Below are positions 34,954-47,234 of a stretch of 64,000 nt of DNA, piece by piece. Position 1 is the stretch's first letter, and every line of letters begins with the position of its first letter. The notes below the pieces were generated by a model, which had not been told where the DNA came from, searched no databases, and was given only the letters and a program-made list of their open reading frames with translations. The position numbers and the translations under genes were made by a program. This stretch comes from Corylus avellana (Eukaryota > Streptophyta > Magnoliopsida > Fagales > Betulaceae). The stretch is from positions 6,315,540 to 6,379,539 of the forward strand of contig NC_081545.1 in NCBI RefSeq assembly GCF_901000735.1, read 5' to 3'.

Positions 34954-37310
34954 TTGTTGTCAATTGGCATGACTAATTAATTATATTCGTTGTGACTCTC
35001 TTATCCCATTAGTTACTTTTTTTTTTTTTTTTTTTTGAATAAATAAGAATAAGTGGGCTAAAAGATCAGAGAATTACAGCATCACAGGAGCTGTAATTCT
35101 TTATTTTCAAAACTTTTTTGAGTTTCTAGTCAACATAAGGTTTTGGGACGAATATGGAAAGCATTTAAATTGATTTTCCACATGTAAACTTCAACAAAAG
35201 AAACAAGTCTCTATGCATATTTTCTTCTATTTTTTCTCCCTTGTGAATTCAACAAAATCCTGTACTGATTAAAGAGTTTAGCTCTAATTAGTAAGAAATC
35301 AAATCCTACTATGCTTTTGGTTCTTACTTAAAAAAAAACAAAAGAGTTGTAAACTTGTAATCCTACTAATTACTAAACAAACAGAATTATATGTGGGCTT
35401 CTGTCAATATCAACTTGAGTCTCATGTCTAATCAGCCGTCTTTCTTTTACTTCTGCAAATTCAGGGGAAGGGATCCAAATCGAGAGTGTGAGCTTCTAGG
35501 TGATCATGGGCCAGTCAAACCGAATGGGCCAGCTTAAAAAAGCCCAGATGGGTGAACTACATGAACTCAAATAGGGAGATAGAGACCTTCAATGATTTTG
35601 TTGTTGGGATTACTAATAATTCAGGAAATGAAGAGAGTTTCTATAAAGTCTACTTGTCAAACATAGGTCTTATTTAACTCGCCCTATTGTTCTGGCAGGT
35701 GAGCTCTACATATTTAGTGCCTACATTGCTTGTAATTCGAGAATGCGGCAAATTGCTGAAAATTTGAATCACAAGTCGGGAGGAATAAGAAACAAGATAT
35801 AATGATTAAGAGGAAAATAAACGATGGACTTTAATAATTTGATTAATGATTTAACATTTTTGGTCAGGTGTGAACCCAAACCTTTTTTTTTTTTTTTTTT
35901 TTTTGTAGTGTCATTTGAGAATATAAAAATGTTTTTTGTATTCATTTTAGTTATTTATTTTAATTTTGTTGTTCGGTGAAAGTAATTAGAGCTAGTTTAT
36001 CCAAAATACCAGTCTTGGCTTTTAATCTCAAGAAATGCTGTGGGTTAATATTTTCCTTATATTTTGTTCATTTCATTTTACAAATCAACCATTAGATTTG
36101 TAGACTTATGTGGATCCCACATAAGTCAATGATGGATCCCACAATCTAATGATTAATATATTTAATTTTTCGAATAATATGGATCAAATATGATAAAATT
36201 TCCCTTTAATCTCCTAAGGCTCCTGATAATTTCGGAGTTGTTTTGATTTTAAAAATTGAATTTTTTAAATTTGAAACTCTATGGCGTCAACTCACACCAA
36301 AGAAAGGCCAATTGATACAATTCTTTTGGTTGTCGTTACGCCATCAAAATCCTTGTAATTTGTTTTTATCTTCTCTAAAGGTAGCATTATGCTACCACAA
36401 AATAAATTTATATAGTAATTAATAAAAGAATCTAAACAGAACTTCATTTGGGAAGATCGAGAGCCTAGGTAGATTTGAGAAAAGCAAAACTATAAAAAAA
36501 AATATATGCCATGATGTCAGGACAAATATTTGGACCCATGATTTGATATGCACAATATTTTAAAGTTTTTGGCTTGCACCTTTTTTTAATTTTTAATTTT
36601 TAATTTTTTAATATTATCAGTTAATTTTTTTTATTTTTTTTTAATCAAGCTATTAGAAATTTGGAATTGTCTAAGACTAAACGATTTAGTAAAAATATAG
36701 GGAAAAAGAGAAAAAAAAAAATTAACACAAAAATTTTACATAATTTGACAATGTATTTGCATTCACAAGAGAGAGCGACTAATTTTTCATTACGTCAACA
36801 AAGAATAGGATTATAACTTATATGCAATGCTCCTTGGTGATACTATAAATAAGCCTAAAGCTCAAAGCCTTGAGCCCGACAACCAAATGGCTACGTATTA
36901 GAAAGATTATAAAGTCTAGAATCTTTTACGATCACAAGTCTCTCTATTCTTTTTTTTTTTTTTTTGTGAATATTGTACTCACTTAATCATCAGATGCTCC
37001 TTGCTAGTACCACTATGGTGTTTGTTTTCTTGTCCTACATATGACCCATCGACCAGTCCGGCCATGCGATAACATTCATTTGCACTCATTGTTAAAACCT
37101 TAGCTTTGTAACTTGAAATTTCTATCTAACTTTTGTAATTTAGCCATATTTGTTAGGTCCAAGTAGCACATAGTATTTTTAGGAGATACAAAAATAGTGA
37201 ACTTGAATTTTTCAACCCTTTTTATTTTTTGGGTTGTAATTTGTGATGTTTCACATTGGACAAGAAATATCAAATCATGCTTTTAACAAATGGAATTTTA
37301 GATGGAAAAG

Positions 37311-37360
<50 letters not shown>

Positions 37361-38734
37361 AGATGGAAAAGTTATTTGCTCTTTATTTCCACGTATCTTG
37401 GAGCAACAAGAATAATTAGACAATCACGAGGAAAGAGGCAACGACGTCGGTTTACCCTGTTAGCTTTGGGAATCAGGTAGATGAACGGGCAATGATTATC
37501 ACGATCACGATCACGTCATCGACGCATCATCATGGCTTGGGAAAGAAGAGCACAGAGATAAATCCCCAGACCTTTCAACCAAAATATCAAAAGTACCCCT
37601 ACTTTTCAGGGATGCTTGAAACGTTATTTTGTCCGTACGACACTTGAGAGAGAAATGGTTCAAATCCTACTTTCAAGAAGGGTGAAATCGTAGATTTGAA
37701 CTCTGCACAGGGGTAAAAGAGTCTTTCAATATTATGTGAATCACGTGACTCCCGTTTTTTTTAATATTCTTCGTGCTTATCCACAACGTGCATGAAGGAA
37801 ACAGTTGTGAGGTCTGAGGTGCCTGCAGGTTTCCGCTTTAAGGTTTGCTTTTTAAGAACTTTCACAGCGTATATAAATAAAGTGGTACAATATATAATTA
37901 TATTATTTATAAATAAAGTGCTACTATCATATTTTTCAACTTTTACATTAAATATTTTATTTTTAATTCTTAAAACAAAAATAGTAATTGTCGAGACACT
38001 TGTTACTCATGGCAGTAATCCGAATCCAAAGCTCTTCTAAAATGAAAGAGATGTTAGTGGTGGAAAGCCACGAAGTAGAGGGTGTTAAAAATAATATCAA
38101 GATAAGAGTAGTAAGGTGTCTTTGAATGCTCCTTTTATAGATGTAGTTGAGTGTGTAAGTTATTGTGGTACTCTTACTTGACTTCCTTAATTTTGGGGAT
38201 CTTCCTCGTAAATTCGTAACCACATTTTGAATTGTGATATGGAGACTCTTTGACCGTGTCAAATTGTTAGACCCAGATTTGGTTTGTTATGCGGATGAAT
38301 CGAGTTGGGACTTTCTATTCATTGGAGTGTGGATCACATGTATTCTTTTGTGTTGATTGAGTGCATGCCTTCACGTGCACTAGGCTTTAGGCCTTGGAGC
38401 GTCAATAACTCTTTTCTTTGTGGACTTTGGGCCTTGTTCTTGGTGAGAGGGGTTAGTTCTTAAGCTCTGTTTGGATAATTATAGCGAGTTTTCCTGATGC
38501 CTACTCTAGTAGTGCGCAATTCCTTTGAGTTACAGTAGTTGCCTAATGAAAATTAAGTATTTGCGAGGCCCATTCCGGTAATAAACAATACAAACACATG
38601 ATATTTGTATTTGCTTTTAAAAAATAATGCCTAAATTTATTAACAGGACCACGATAATTGTTGTAGTTTGTTTTTTTATAAAAGCCTATGATTTTATTTT
38701 GTTTCTTTTAAGTACAAAAGATTAAAATTCGTAC
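34954..38734. other. Intergenic DNA with simple repeats
   Basis: Contains poly-T runs (35018-35037, 35882-35905, 36951-36966), 'taatttt' tandem units (about 36588-36612) and a long (TA)n at 37315-37358. Short frames near 37792-38262 do not resemble known proteins. Confidence 0.45.
36068..36190. mobile_element. Hairpin MITE, copy 2
   Basis: 'atcaaccattagatttgtag' with a central 'tgtggatcccacataag' palindrome, followed by 'cacaatctaatgattaata'. It shares layout and words with 10712-10835, including the trailing 'atatggatcaaatatga'. Non-coding. Confidence 0.5.
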
Positions 38735-38816
38735 CGTCGACAGCAGGATTCGAACCTGCGCAGGCATAGCCCAACAGATTTCGAGTCTGTCTCCTTAACC
38801 ACTCGGACATATCGAC
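38735..38816 (-). tRNA. tRNA-Ser (anticodon CGA)
   Basis: An 82-nt class II tRNA on the minus strand. The acceptor GTCGATA pairs with TGTCGAC (one G-T pair), with discriminator G. The D arm contains TCCGAGTGGTTAAGGA. The anticodon stem ACAGA/TCTGT encloses CTCGAAA (anticodon CGA). A long variable arm (GGGC/GCCT stem) identifies tRNA-Ser, and the T arm is GCAGG-TTCGAAT-CCTGC. No intron. A TTTT terminator on the minus strand is at 38727-38724. CCA is not encoded. Confidence 0.96.
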
Positions 38817-39000
38817 GCTTCGAAGTGACTTTACAATAACAAATAACTATCCATTATTTACTTCATACCAAACCAACAGCCAACTTTTCCGGCATATGAC
38901 CCATTGAATCATTGGTTCGTTGAGCATAGAGACGGCTCTCTTGGTAGGACCATCGCCTACTGAAATAGGGGGTCCAAAACCCTTAAAGCCAATTAAACAT

Positions 39001-39203
39001 TTGTTTTGACATGCGTTTGAGATGTGTAAAAATATATTTAATATTATAAAAATTTATTTGAAGAAAAAATATTCATTTGATAAAAAAAATTGAAAGCATT
39101 TTTAAGTATCTAAAAAGCCTAAAAATAGTCAATACGTACTTTTGGCAAAAGCTTAAAAGCGTTTTTTGACTTAAAAACTCTATTTCTCAAATACAATCTC
39201 AAA
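39001..39203. mobile_element. MITE, 'aaaagctttt' family, member 3 (degenerate)
   Basis: Shares the ordered words of the other members: '...agaaaaaatattcatttgataaaaaa...', 'aaaaagcctaaaaatag', 'cttttggcaaaagctt', 'gttttttgacttaaaaactctatttctcaaa'. The ends are more diverged. It lies about 400 bp upstream of the GA-rich promoter region of the BTB/NPH3 gene. Confidence 0.5.
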
Positions 39204-39584
39204 TTCATGTGATTAATTAAAAACACTATGGTATAAATTTGACTTTTATAATAAGAATTTTCATGTTTAATTACTGTAAATTATCTTGCGTCCAATTGAT
39301 ATTTTAATGAGTGAGTTAATTATGGTTCAATTGAATTTGAGAGAGTAGAACGGTTTCTACTGGCTAATTAAGCACCTTTTGTTGTTGGTTTCCAACAAAC
39401 AAATGTTATTATAGTTACGTCTAAGTAGAGTAGTCACATTGATACTATGATTACGTTTAGGTAAAGTAGTCACGCTGATCACCCCTCTGTCTTTTTTTAA
39501 TAATAATAATTAAAAAAAAAATAGTGGGCCCAAAACCATCAAAGGAAAGATATGGGCATTTTAGTCTTTAGGCATAATTCACAG

Positions 39585-40159
39585 GGAGAGAGAGAGAGAG
39601 AGTAAAATAATGGGATAGTGGGTGCACACTGCACAGGTACAGAGACTTGCAGCGATGAAAATGGAATAAAAGGAGGGAAGCCAGCGAGAAAGCTTGAGTT
39701 CTAAGCTGAGAAGAAAATCACAATTAAACATAAACTAATACTTATATTCTGAGATGAGCATATATTGTCAGATAGAGCTTTGTGGTTACTGGTCACGCAC
39801 ACAACAACTGTTTTCTTTTTGATTCATTAGTCCTATATTATCTCTCTTCTCTGTCTTTATGTATTTTGTTGCTTCTTGCTCTCTTTTTGAGTATTGTCTC
39901 TGTAACCAAGTTGAGAACCGCATTGCTTTTGCACCAATTTGATCCTTGTCTCTCTTTTGTGTTTGTCTTCTTCCTCTTCTTAGAATATGTCATTGTTTGC
40001 TCCTCCTGACGTCTCTGTCTCTGTCTCTGTTGGGTTGTTAAAGTCTTTTCCTTTCTTTCTTACTTTCTGATATTTCCCCCCCAAAAATAGAAAAAAAAAA
40101 AAAAAAAGACTTGATTTTGAGGTGGGTTTTTTGGGTTTTGTTTATTATTTGGATTTATA
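39585..40159 (+). promoter_or_regulatory. Promoter and long 5' leader of the BTB/NPH3 gene
   Basis: A (GA)n tract at 39587-39602 and an 'aataaaagg' TATA-like sequence near 39665 precede T/C-rich leader sequence. Several upstream ATGs occur in the leader, including a 75-codon frame at 39782-40009 rich in Leu/Phe. They could lower translation if the leader is unspliced, or lie in a 5'-UTR intron. Transcript ends cannot be fixed from sequence alone. Confidence 0.4.
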
Positions 40160-42929
40160 ATGGAAGTTTGCTGTGATCTTGAAGTGGATGTCAATGGGGA
40201 AGAGACTTTCATGGTGGACAAGGTACTACTGTGCTCTGCCTTTCCATGTCTTAGTTTTAATTTCCACCTTTTTCTTCTAATTTTTCTCTAAAATTCCATG
40301 CTTTCTCGCAAGTTTTCTTCTATTCTGTGTCATCTGAATTCTTTCATTCTCCACACTTACTTCTTCTGCTATGTATTCTCGATGTTATCACATATTTGCT
40401 GACCTTTCTATGTTGTGGTGTGTGTCAAATGCAGATTTTTTTTTTCTCTATAAATTTCATTTTATGTTAATCAGGTTACATTTCCGTGAGTCATATATTC
40501 TCATGTTTTTTTTTTTTTTGTGTGTGTGTGTCTCATTCTTCATATTGTCTTCATCATGGCTTTTATGAGTGTAAATGTACCTCTCCCCCCCAACATTTAA
40601 TTTACACACCTATATTGTAGTGATGTGGGGTAAGGTTCATAGTTTTTCTCCTTCTATTCTGCCTGCTTGCCATCAAGTTAACGACAAGGTATTCTGTACT
40701 TCTTATTTGCTCATTGAATGCTAATGGTTATAGAGCTGAAATTTTCATACGGTATCTTTTAATTTGTTTGTTCTATTCACTCCTTTTTAGAACGACTAAT
40801 AAGTGTTACTTTCATGGCATTTATTACTCTCTTTAACCCTTCTTTTGCTGGGGTGATTAATTAGCAGACATCTTTTCCCCATTGTCCATATAAAATTGAT
40901 TATCTATAACGACCTCTCCTAGCTCTTTTGCTGTTTTCGGTGCAGAATTCTCCTTTTAATCTCACTTTTTGTTCTGCACTTCAATGAGTCCATTCTTTTG
41001 GTGGGTTTATTTAATATATAGTGAAAGGTTCCATTGTTAAATGATTGGTGGTTGTCTTTATTTTATTTCCACAATTGCTTGTTAGTCATCTTGAACCTCC
41101 TCTCCTTTGTTTAAATTTCTTTTAGTTTTTCTTGTTGGTAATTATTCTGGATTTTTTTTTTTTTTACATTAATTCTTTAATGGAATTGGTGTTGGATAGT
41201 TCTTTTATCAAGGATTGTATTATCTAACTCTTATCCTTGATGGGCATTTGCAGAAAATTATTGCTTCATATTCTGGAAGATTGAGCAAATTATTTGGTAA
41301 ATCGAAGGGTTCCACAAGAAATCTTAAGGTGATTTTCCACGACTTTCCAGGAGGTGCTGAGAGTTTTGAGCTCATGTCTAGATTCTGTTATAACAATGGA
41401 AAGACTCATATAAGTCCTTCCAATATATCCCTCCTACATTGTGCTGCACAGTTCATGGAAATGAACAACTCTGTTTCTGCAACCAATAATTTAATAGAAC
41501 AAACAGAGAAATCACTTGAAGAGATCAGCTACTGGACATGGTCTGAGCTTTTGGTCGCTTTGAAGCAATGCCAACATTTACTTCCCCATGTGAATTCTTC
41601 AGGTGTTCTTCAGAAATGCTTAGATTCCCTTGCTGGGAGGCTGGCCTTAGCTAGTGATGCAAGTCCATGTCCATCTACTTCTTCCCCAGACAGCTCTGTA
41701 TTTCGGTTTTCTTGTGACACTAAGAGCACTGAGAGTTTAAAGACCAGTTTATCTCGAGGAACATGGTGGTTTGAAGATCTTCTGATCTTGAATCCTGTTT
41801 TGGTCGAAATGGTGGTCAAATCCATGGTCGTGCGAAAAATTGACCATCTTATGATCAGCAGGTTCCTCTTTTATTACCAGAAGTCAAAGTTTTATGCTGC
41901 CACATCTGATGAGAAGCGAAAAGTTATAGAAGCTGTCATTGATATGCTTTATACTCTTGATGGGAGCTCTGTTTCCTGCAAGAGTTTATTTGGGATTCTT
42001 CGGGTTTCCATGACTTTGAACATAAACAAAAGTAGCAGGAACAAGTTGGAGAGCATGATTGGTTCACAGTTGGATCAAGCAGCATTGGATAATCTGCTTG
42101 TTCCTTCTCCACAGGGGATGAATTACCTATATGATGTGAATCTTGTTCTGAGGTTTTTGAAAGCGTTTTTTCGCGGAGGAATTTGTCAAGCTTCTGCTAT
42201 TAAATTGAGGAAAGTTGCTAGCTTGATGGATTCCTATATAGCAGAAGTAGCCCCAGATCCTCGTTTAAAGCCTTCAAAGTTCTTGGCATTAGCAATGGCC
42301 TTGCCGGATTCTGCTAGGGACTCTTATGATGGACTCTACCGTGCTGTTGACATGTTTCTAGAGGTAGCACTTGAACTCAAAAAAAGTTATTTAGATTTAT
42401 GAAGATTGACTTTTCATATTCAAGCCTTTTCTTATGTTTGATGTGTTTGGACTAAATCTATATTTTTTCATAGGTACATGCAGGATTGTCAGAAGATGAG
42501 AAGTTAGAGATATGTTGTGCATTGAACTATGAGAAGCTCTCGGCAGAAGTTTGCATACACCTTTCTCAGAACACCAAATTTCCATCAAAATCTGCAGTCC
42601 AAGCTCTAATTTCTCAGCAAGACAAACTCAAAGGCTTACTCCATGGCACCAGCAATCCTAAACCAATTACTGATTCGCCCTGTACTTCCACAGAAGTCAG
42701 AAGCATGGGAAAGAATGATGAAGCCAGTGATCAGGTTGTGCTCTATGCAGGGAAACTTGATGTATTGTCTGATAATGAGAAACTCAAAGCACATTTGCAA
42801 GGAATGCAGTGGAGGGTTATGGAGTTGGAGAAAGTTTGTAAGAAAATGCAAACTCAGATGGCGAAGATTATGAAATATAGAATCTCAAGGCAAGGTCATA
42901 CCAGATCCTTACCTAGGCTTTGTTCATGA
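40160..42929 (+). CDS. BTB/POZ domain-containing NPH3-family protein (At3g22104-like)
   Basis: Three exons, 40160-40222, 41254-42363 and 42474-42929, all joined in phase 0 at GT-AG sites, give 542 residues. Exon 1 encodes MEVCCDLEVDVNGEETFMVDK. Exon 2 continues KIIASYSGRLSKLFG, completing the start of a BTB fold, so the internal ATG at 41215 (inside the intron) is not the real start. Residues about 190-410 form the NPH3 domain, from TWWFEDLLILNP to YDGLYRAVDMFLEVH, including the tyrosine-containing motif near its end. The C-terminus (about 490-530) is charged and heptad-like (KLKAHLQGMQWRVMELEKVCKKM), a probable coiled coil. NPH3-type proteins serve as substrate adaptors for CUL3 ubiquitin ligases at the plasma membrane or in cytosol; the specific target here is unknown. 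Confidence 0.93.
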
Positions 42930-44115
42930 TACAATATTATTATGTAAAACTTGTATTTATTACGTAATTTCTCATAGTTGTATAGCATCAGAAATGGTTT
43001 CCTGTGTTCTTAACATTTTTTTTCTTTCTTTTCTGCAAAACTAAAGGTGACTAAGAGTATTTTCTTTTACAGAGATTGTGATCTTGGTTGTACAGTTACA
43101 GTAAAAGAAAAAACTTTTGAGTTTTTCCATGACACCATGATCAATTTCTGTAATGGTCTGGGATTGATTTCCAAGGATAAGTCCTTTTCCCTGTAATTTT
43201 CAATAGGGATGTCGTTTTCCATGTCACTCTTATATTGGGGCAACTATAATGCAAGTTGTCATATGGACTGCAAGAATAGCATATGAGATAACTCAGAGGC
43301 TCAGCGTGTCTCATGGTCCATGGACATCAAATTTGCCTCAAAACTACCCACAACTCAAGAATTGATGGATTGACTGACATCCCCTACAATTTGTTTTTCT
43401 TTTTTTGCCTAAATACTAATTTTCTAAAATTCAGACATGAAACGGGAGAAGGAGTGCAGGGTTCCGATGCGATCCTGGTTCAGAACTGATCCCTTTTGCG
43501 CATTCACCAGCTTCATCATTGAATTTACTTCATCTAAAATTATCCCCAGGACTTTGTTGTTTTTATTAATATTTATGTTAATGCCAAGTTGATTTGCCAT
43601 ATGGTTTGGACAATCAGTCAACTAAAAGAAGAAGATAGTAAAAATTGGCCAGTTTAATAATAAGGTCAATGTAGTTGTTGCTATGTTCTAAAAACAATGA
43701 AAGAACCAAATTTCATGATGAGGGGATCTCCAACCACTCCTTTCCAATGTACTGCTTTCACCAACAATCCCACTGACAGGACTAACAAAATCAATGACAA
43801 ACTACTAATGTATATTATCTGCTTTGAACCACAGTGTTTGGATTGAGTTCACTTAGATTGCTGACCTATCAACCAGCACAACCCAGCTATGCATGGAAGG
43901 ATTTTCATTAATTATATGTGCATTATTAAGGCTTGCCAGCATAGCTTAAAAAGAAATAATAATAATATCAAAAAGGGTAGTTCAAAGAAATAGAAACATA
44001 AGAAGAATGGATTGAGATTGGCTGCAATCTAACTGTTCGAGCACTTGTTTAAACAAATGAACTCTCTCTTAATTGCTTGCTCGATTGAGAAACGTATAAT
44101 TCTGACGAATCTCGG
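42930..44115. other. 3' flank of the BTB/NPH3 gene and intergenic DNA
   Basis: No gene recognised. A minus-strand 65-codon frame at 43424-43621 is Asn/Ile-rich and looks like chance. Confidence 0.45.
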
Positions 44116-45639
44116 TCGTCCAACCTAACCCCTCAACATTTAGTGGCAAAACAACTTGCATCAGAAAGGCCAAAAGTACAAAAGAAGCATCACAAAGTAG
44201 GGCAACCCATTAGAATCTAAAAGAAAATTCATCCAAGTTCTAACACCCTCCCATGGAAGCAAGCATTAAAAGTGTGACAGTTTAATTATGGAAAAATGGT
44301 AATTAATGCATTTGGTGTGCCTCGAATTCCTCATTTTCTGTGAAACATTGCCTTCACAAGATGTTCTTCCCATTCATAAATATATATCACTCCTGCTTCA
44401 CACGAATATTCGTACCGACAATGTAGCAAGGAAGCCGGTGCCGTGGACACCACAGCTTTGTGGGGGCTAAACGACAAAGTAGGACAAAACAAACAACGTA
44501 AGTGATGCTTTTTTTTGAAGGACAACGTAAGTGATGTTATTCTTAAATCAAGGTTTATTAGGTTTATAGAATGATAATAAAAATTAAGTTTTTAAGATTT
44601 TTTTAATTATAAGTTATTGTAACGCCATTTTAATTATATGACAATTATACTCTTACATCACAGAGCAAAAGCTCCGAGAAAATCATAACCGAAACTACAA
44701 GGTTATAAGTCATAGATACATACATAACAATCTGACAATCAAGACCTATTTATGATATCAAAATTCGCTAACCCATGACTAATTTTCAGTTGTAACGGTC
44801 TACTTTAGACAGACTCAATTCGATACATAAGTAGCAACATCCTCCTGCCGAAACTCATCCTTTTCGACTCACAAGCTAAGAAATTATTCACATCCTCAAC
44901 CCAACAGGCCAGGACTACAAAATACAGGGAAAACAGAAAAACAGAAAATAGAAAGAAAAAAAAAGCCCATAAAACACCACCGGAGGAAGATTACTGGATA
45001 ATTCTGGCTAGTGCGCAAAAAAACCACGCGCAGGCGCGTGTGAATCACGATCCGTTGCGGGATTGCAGGAATCAAAAGCAGTAGGTGCCGTTGGAAAAGG
45101 GTGCGCCGTGCGTGCGATGAAAGGGCGCGTGTCAAGGTGGGTTTGACGGAGGAACATAGATCGAGCTTTGAACAGCCTGATCCAAGAGTTCCATTAACTT
45201 AGGCTTTTGTGCTCGAATAATATTCAAATATATATATTAATGTACTTTTGATAAAAATTCCTAAACTATTGACCTATTGAGTATAGTTCGGTAACATGGC
45301 AACTATGACACCGTGAACAGTGGAAGCTGAATTTTGTTTAAAAGATTATTAACACTCCTTAAAAAATAAACATTCTTTAACAAAAAGTCTTTTTTTTTTA
45401 TACCGAAACTGATTATTGAAAATTGATATATGTTGGGGCCCTCAATTTGTACAACTACATCTGCTTTTATGAGACGAAGCCCCGGCTGACTTGGGGTAAT
45501 CAGACAAAAAAAAATTAAATAATACAAAATTGACTCAGCGTATCCCACAAGTTTAGCTTGAGCAACAATTTTCTATTGGATAAGTTCTTCCAAGTGTGCT
45601 TAGCTAAGAAGACATGTATAGTTTAAGCTGTAATTCGTG

Positions 45640-46260
45640 ACGAGTTTAGTCTGCGTCAATGCATATGTATAAGATTATATAAGTTAATTTTAACTTAATT
45701 CATTTAATTAAATACGTCAAAGCTATTGTCCTAACTCTCTAATTTTGTATTGGGTTCATGTCGAGTTTGAATAGTATCGAAGCATGGGTATAATGCTATA
45801 TAGATCAATATTAACATATCTCATTTAATTAAACAGATTGGACTCTTTAACTCTAACCTTTTAATTTCATATTGGGTTTGTGACCGTGTTCGCGGATCGT
45901 GTCAAAAATTATCGGTCATAACCTTCATATTGAGGATAGGGGGGACAATTTATTTTTGCGTATTGAGTTTAGGTTGTGTTGAAATATAGATATAAAATTA
46001 TATAAGTTCGTCAAAACTTAAATCATATAATTAAACAGGTCAAACCCTTCAACCTTAATTCACTAATTTTATGTTTGATTTATAAGTCGTGTTAAAAATT
46101 ATGAACTTTTATGTTACATGTTGAATTTTGATCATATTGAATAAATATAAGACATAATATTTCAATCTTAACACAATTAATTTAATTAAGTTGGTCTGAC
46201 CTCTAATTTTAACCTAATAATTTTACTTTAGATTCAAAAGTCGTGTTGAGGGTGCTGCTA
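45640..46260. repeat. Degenerate tandem repeat, about 120-190 bp units
   Basis: At least four successive units share the order 'ataaNattatataagttNat...taacttaattcatttaattaaa...cgtcaaa/gtcaaac...ctaattttNtattgggttt...gtcgtgtt'. Units begin near 45660, 45785, 45970 and 46140. The array is old, judged by divergence between units. Duplicated at 50496-51116. Confidence 0.5.
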
Positions 46261-46874
46261 ATCCGACTGAGTTGGTTATATTAAGCCGAGGCCTTTATAT
46301 GGTTTTTGATTTTTGTCTTGGGCATTGCAATTCTCCTTGAAGGAATCAATGAGTCATAGAATTGGGCAGGAACCAAGAGAACATAAATGAAATGGCCGAA
46401 GCCTTTTTCTTAGACGTCACTCTTCTACCAACCCAATTCCCAATGTCTCAAAGTATACATTTTGAAGATAATCCTTTGAATACAAGAAAAAAAGAGAGAC
46501 CCATAAGCTGTCCTAAATTACTCAAAACTGTTACTTCAAAGGAAATTCTATGTTTAATGTGTTTTTTGAGTTGCAACTTCTATTGTCGGATATTGAGGGC
46601 ACTTCCATGCTATAGTTTTCCGAGCAAGTAACCCATAAGATGGTGTTGCTAAAGTATTGGCATTCGTTTTGAACGGAAGTAGTTTAATTAGTTAGAAATT
46701 ACGCTTCATGAAGCGAATGTTAATAATTTGAATTACTCTTCATTTTCCCTCTCTTCATAGAGACATGCCAAAAAAGAAGAAGAAAGTATTAGCATTCATT
46801 ACAAATTAAAGTGATAGATTATGTGATATTGCCACATCACATAAGTACATACCTGACACTTACTACGTTAACTA

Positions 46875-47116
46875 TTAGGATTGAGATCTCCTCATAATCT
46901 AAAATTTGAGCCCTTTATTTTAGCTAACGGTCTAAATAAATGTAGAAGTTTGTGTGTTACCGAAGTAATTAATTTTAGTTTTTAATATGTCAAATCCGCT
47001 TGCCTCTGTAACACAAATTTCTACTTTTGTTTAAACCGTTAGATGAAATGGATGGCTCAGATTTTAGAATATGAGAATATCATATTTTATAAAATATGTG
47101 GGGATCCAAATCCTAA
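46875..47116. mobile_element. Fold-back MITE with CTA target duplication
   Basis: A 242-bp element starting TTAGGATTGAGATCTCC and ending GGATCCAAATCCTAA, with imperfectly inverted arms over most of its length ('aaaatttgagcc' against 'ggctcagatttt', 'aacggtctaaa' against 'ttaaaccgtt'). CTA flanks both ends (46872-46874, 47117-47119). Block duplicate at 51731-51972. Confidence 0.6.
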
Positions 47117-47234
47117 CTACTAGACAATTAAATTCGATTACAATTAATATAGCAGTGTTACGCGTTTACTATATTAATTTGTAATAAATTGTAGTATTTA
47201 TTTTACGTGTAAGCTCAAACTCTTACATTATAAA

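Noticed and set aside
41215..41253. ATG at 41215 as start of the BTB/NPH3 protein
   Set aside because: This stretch is the 3' end of an intron (acceptor TTTGCAG at 41253); exon 1 at 40160-40222 gives the expected BTB N-terminus in phase.
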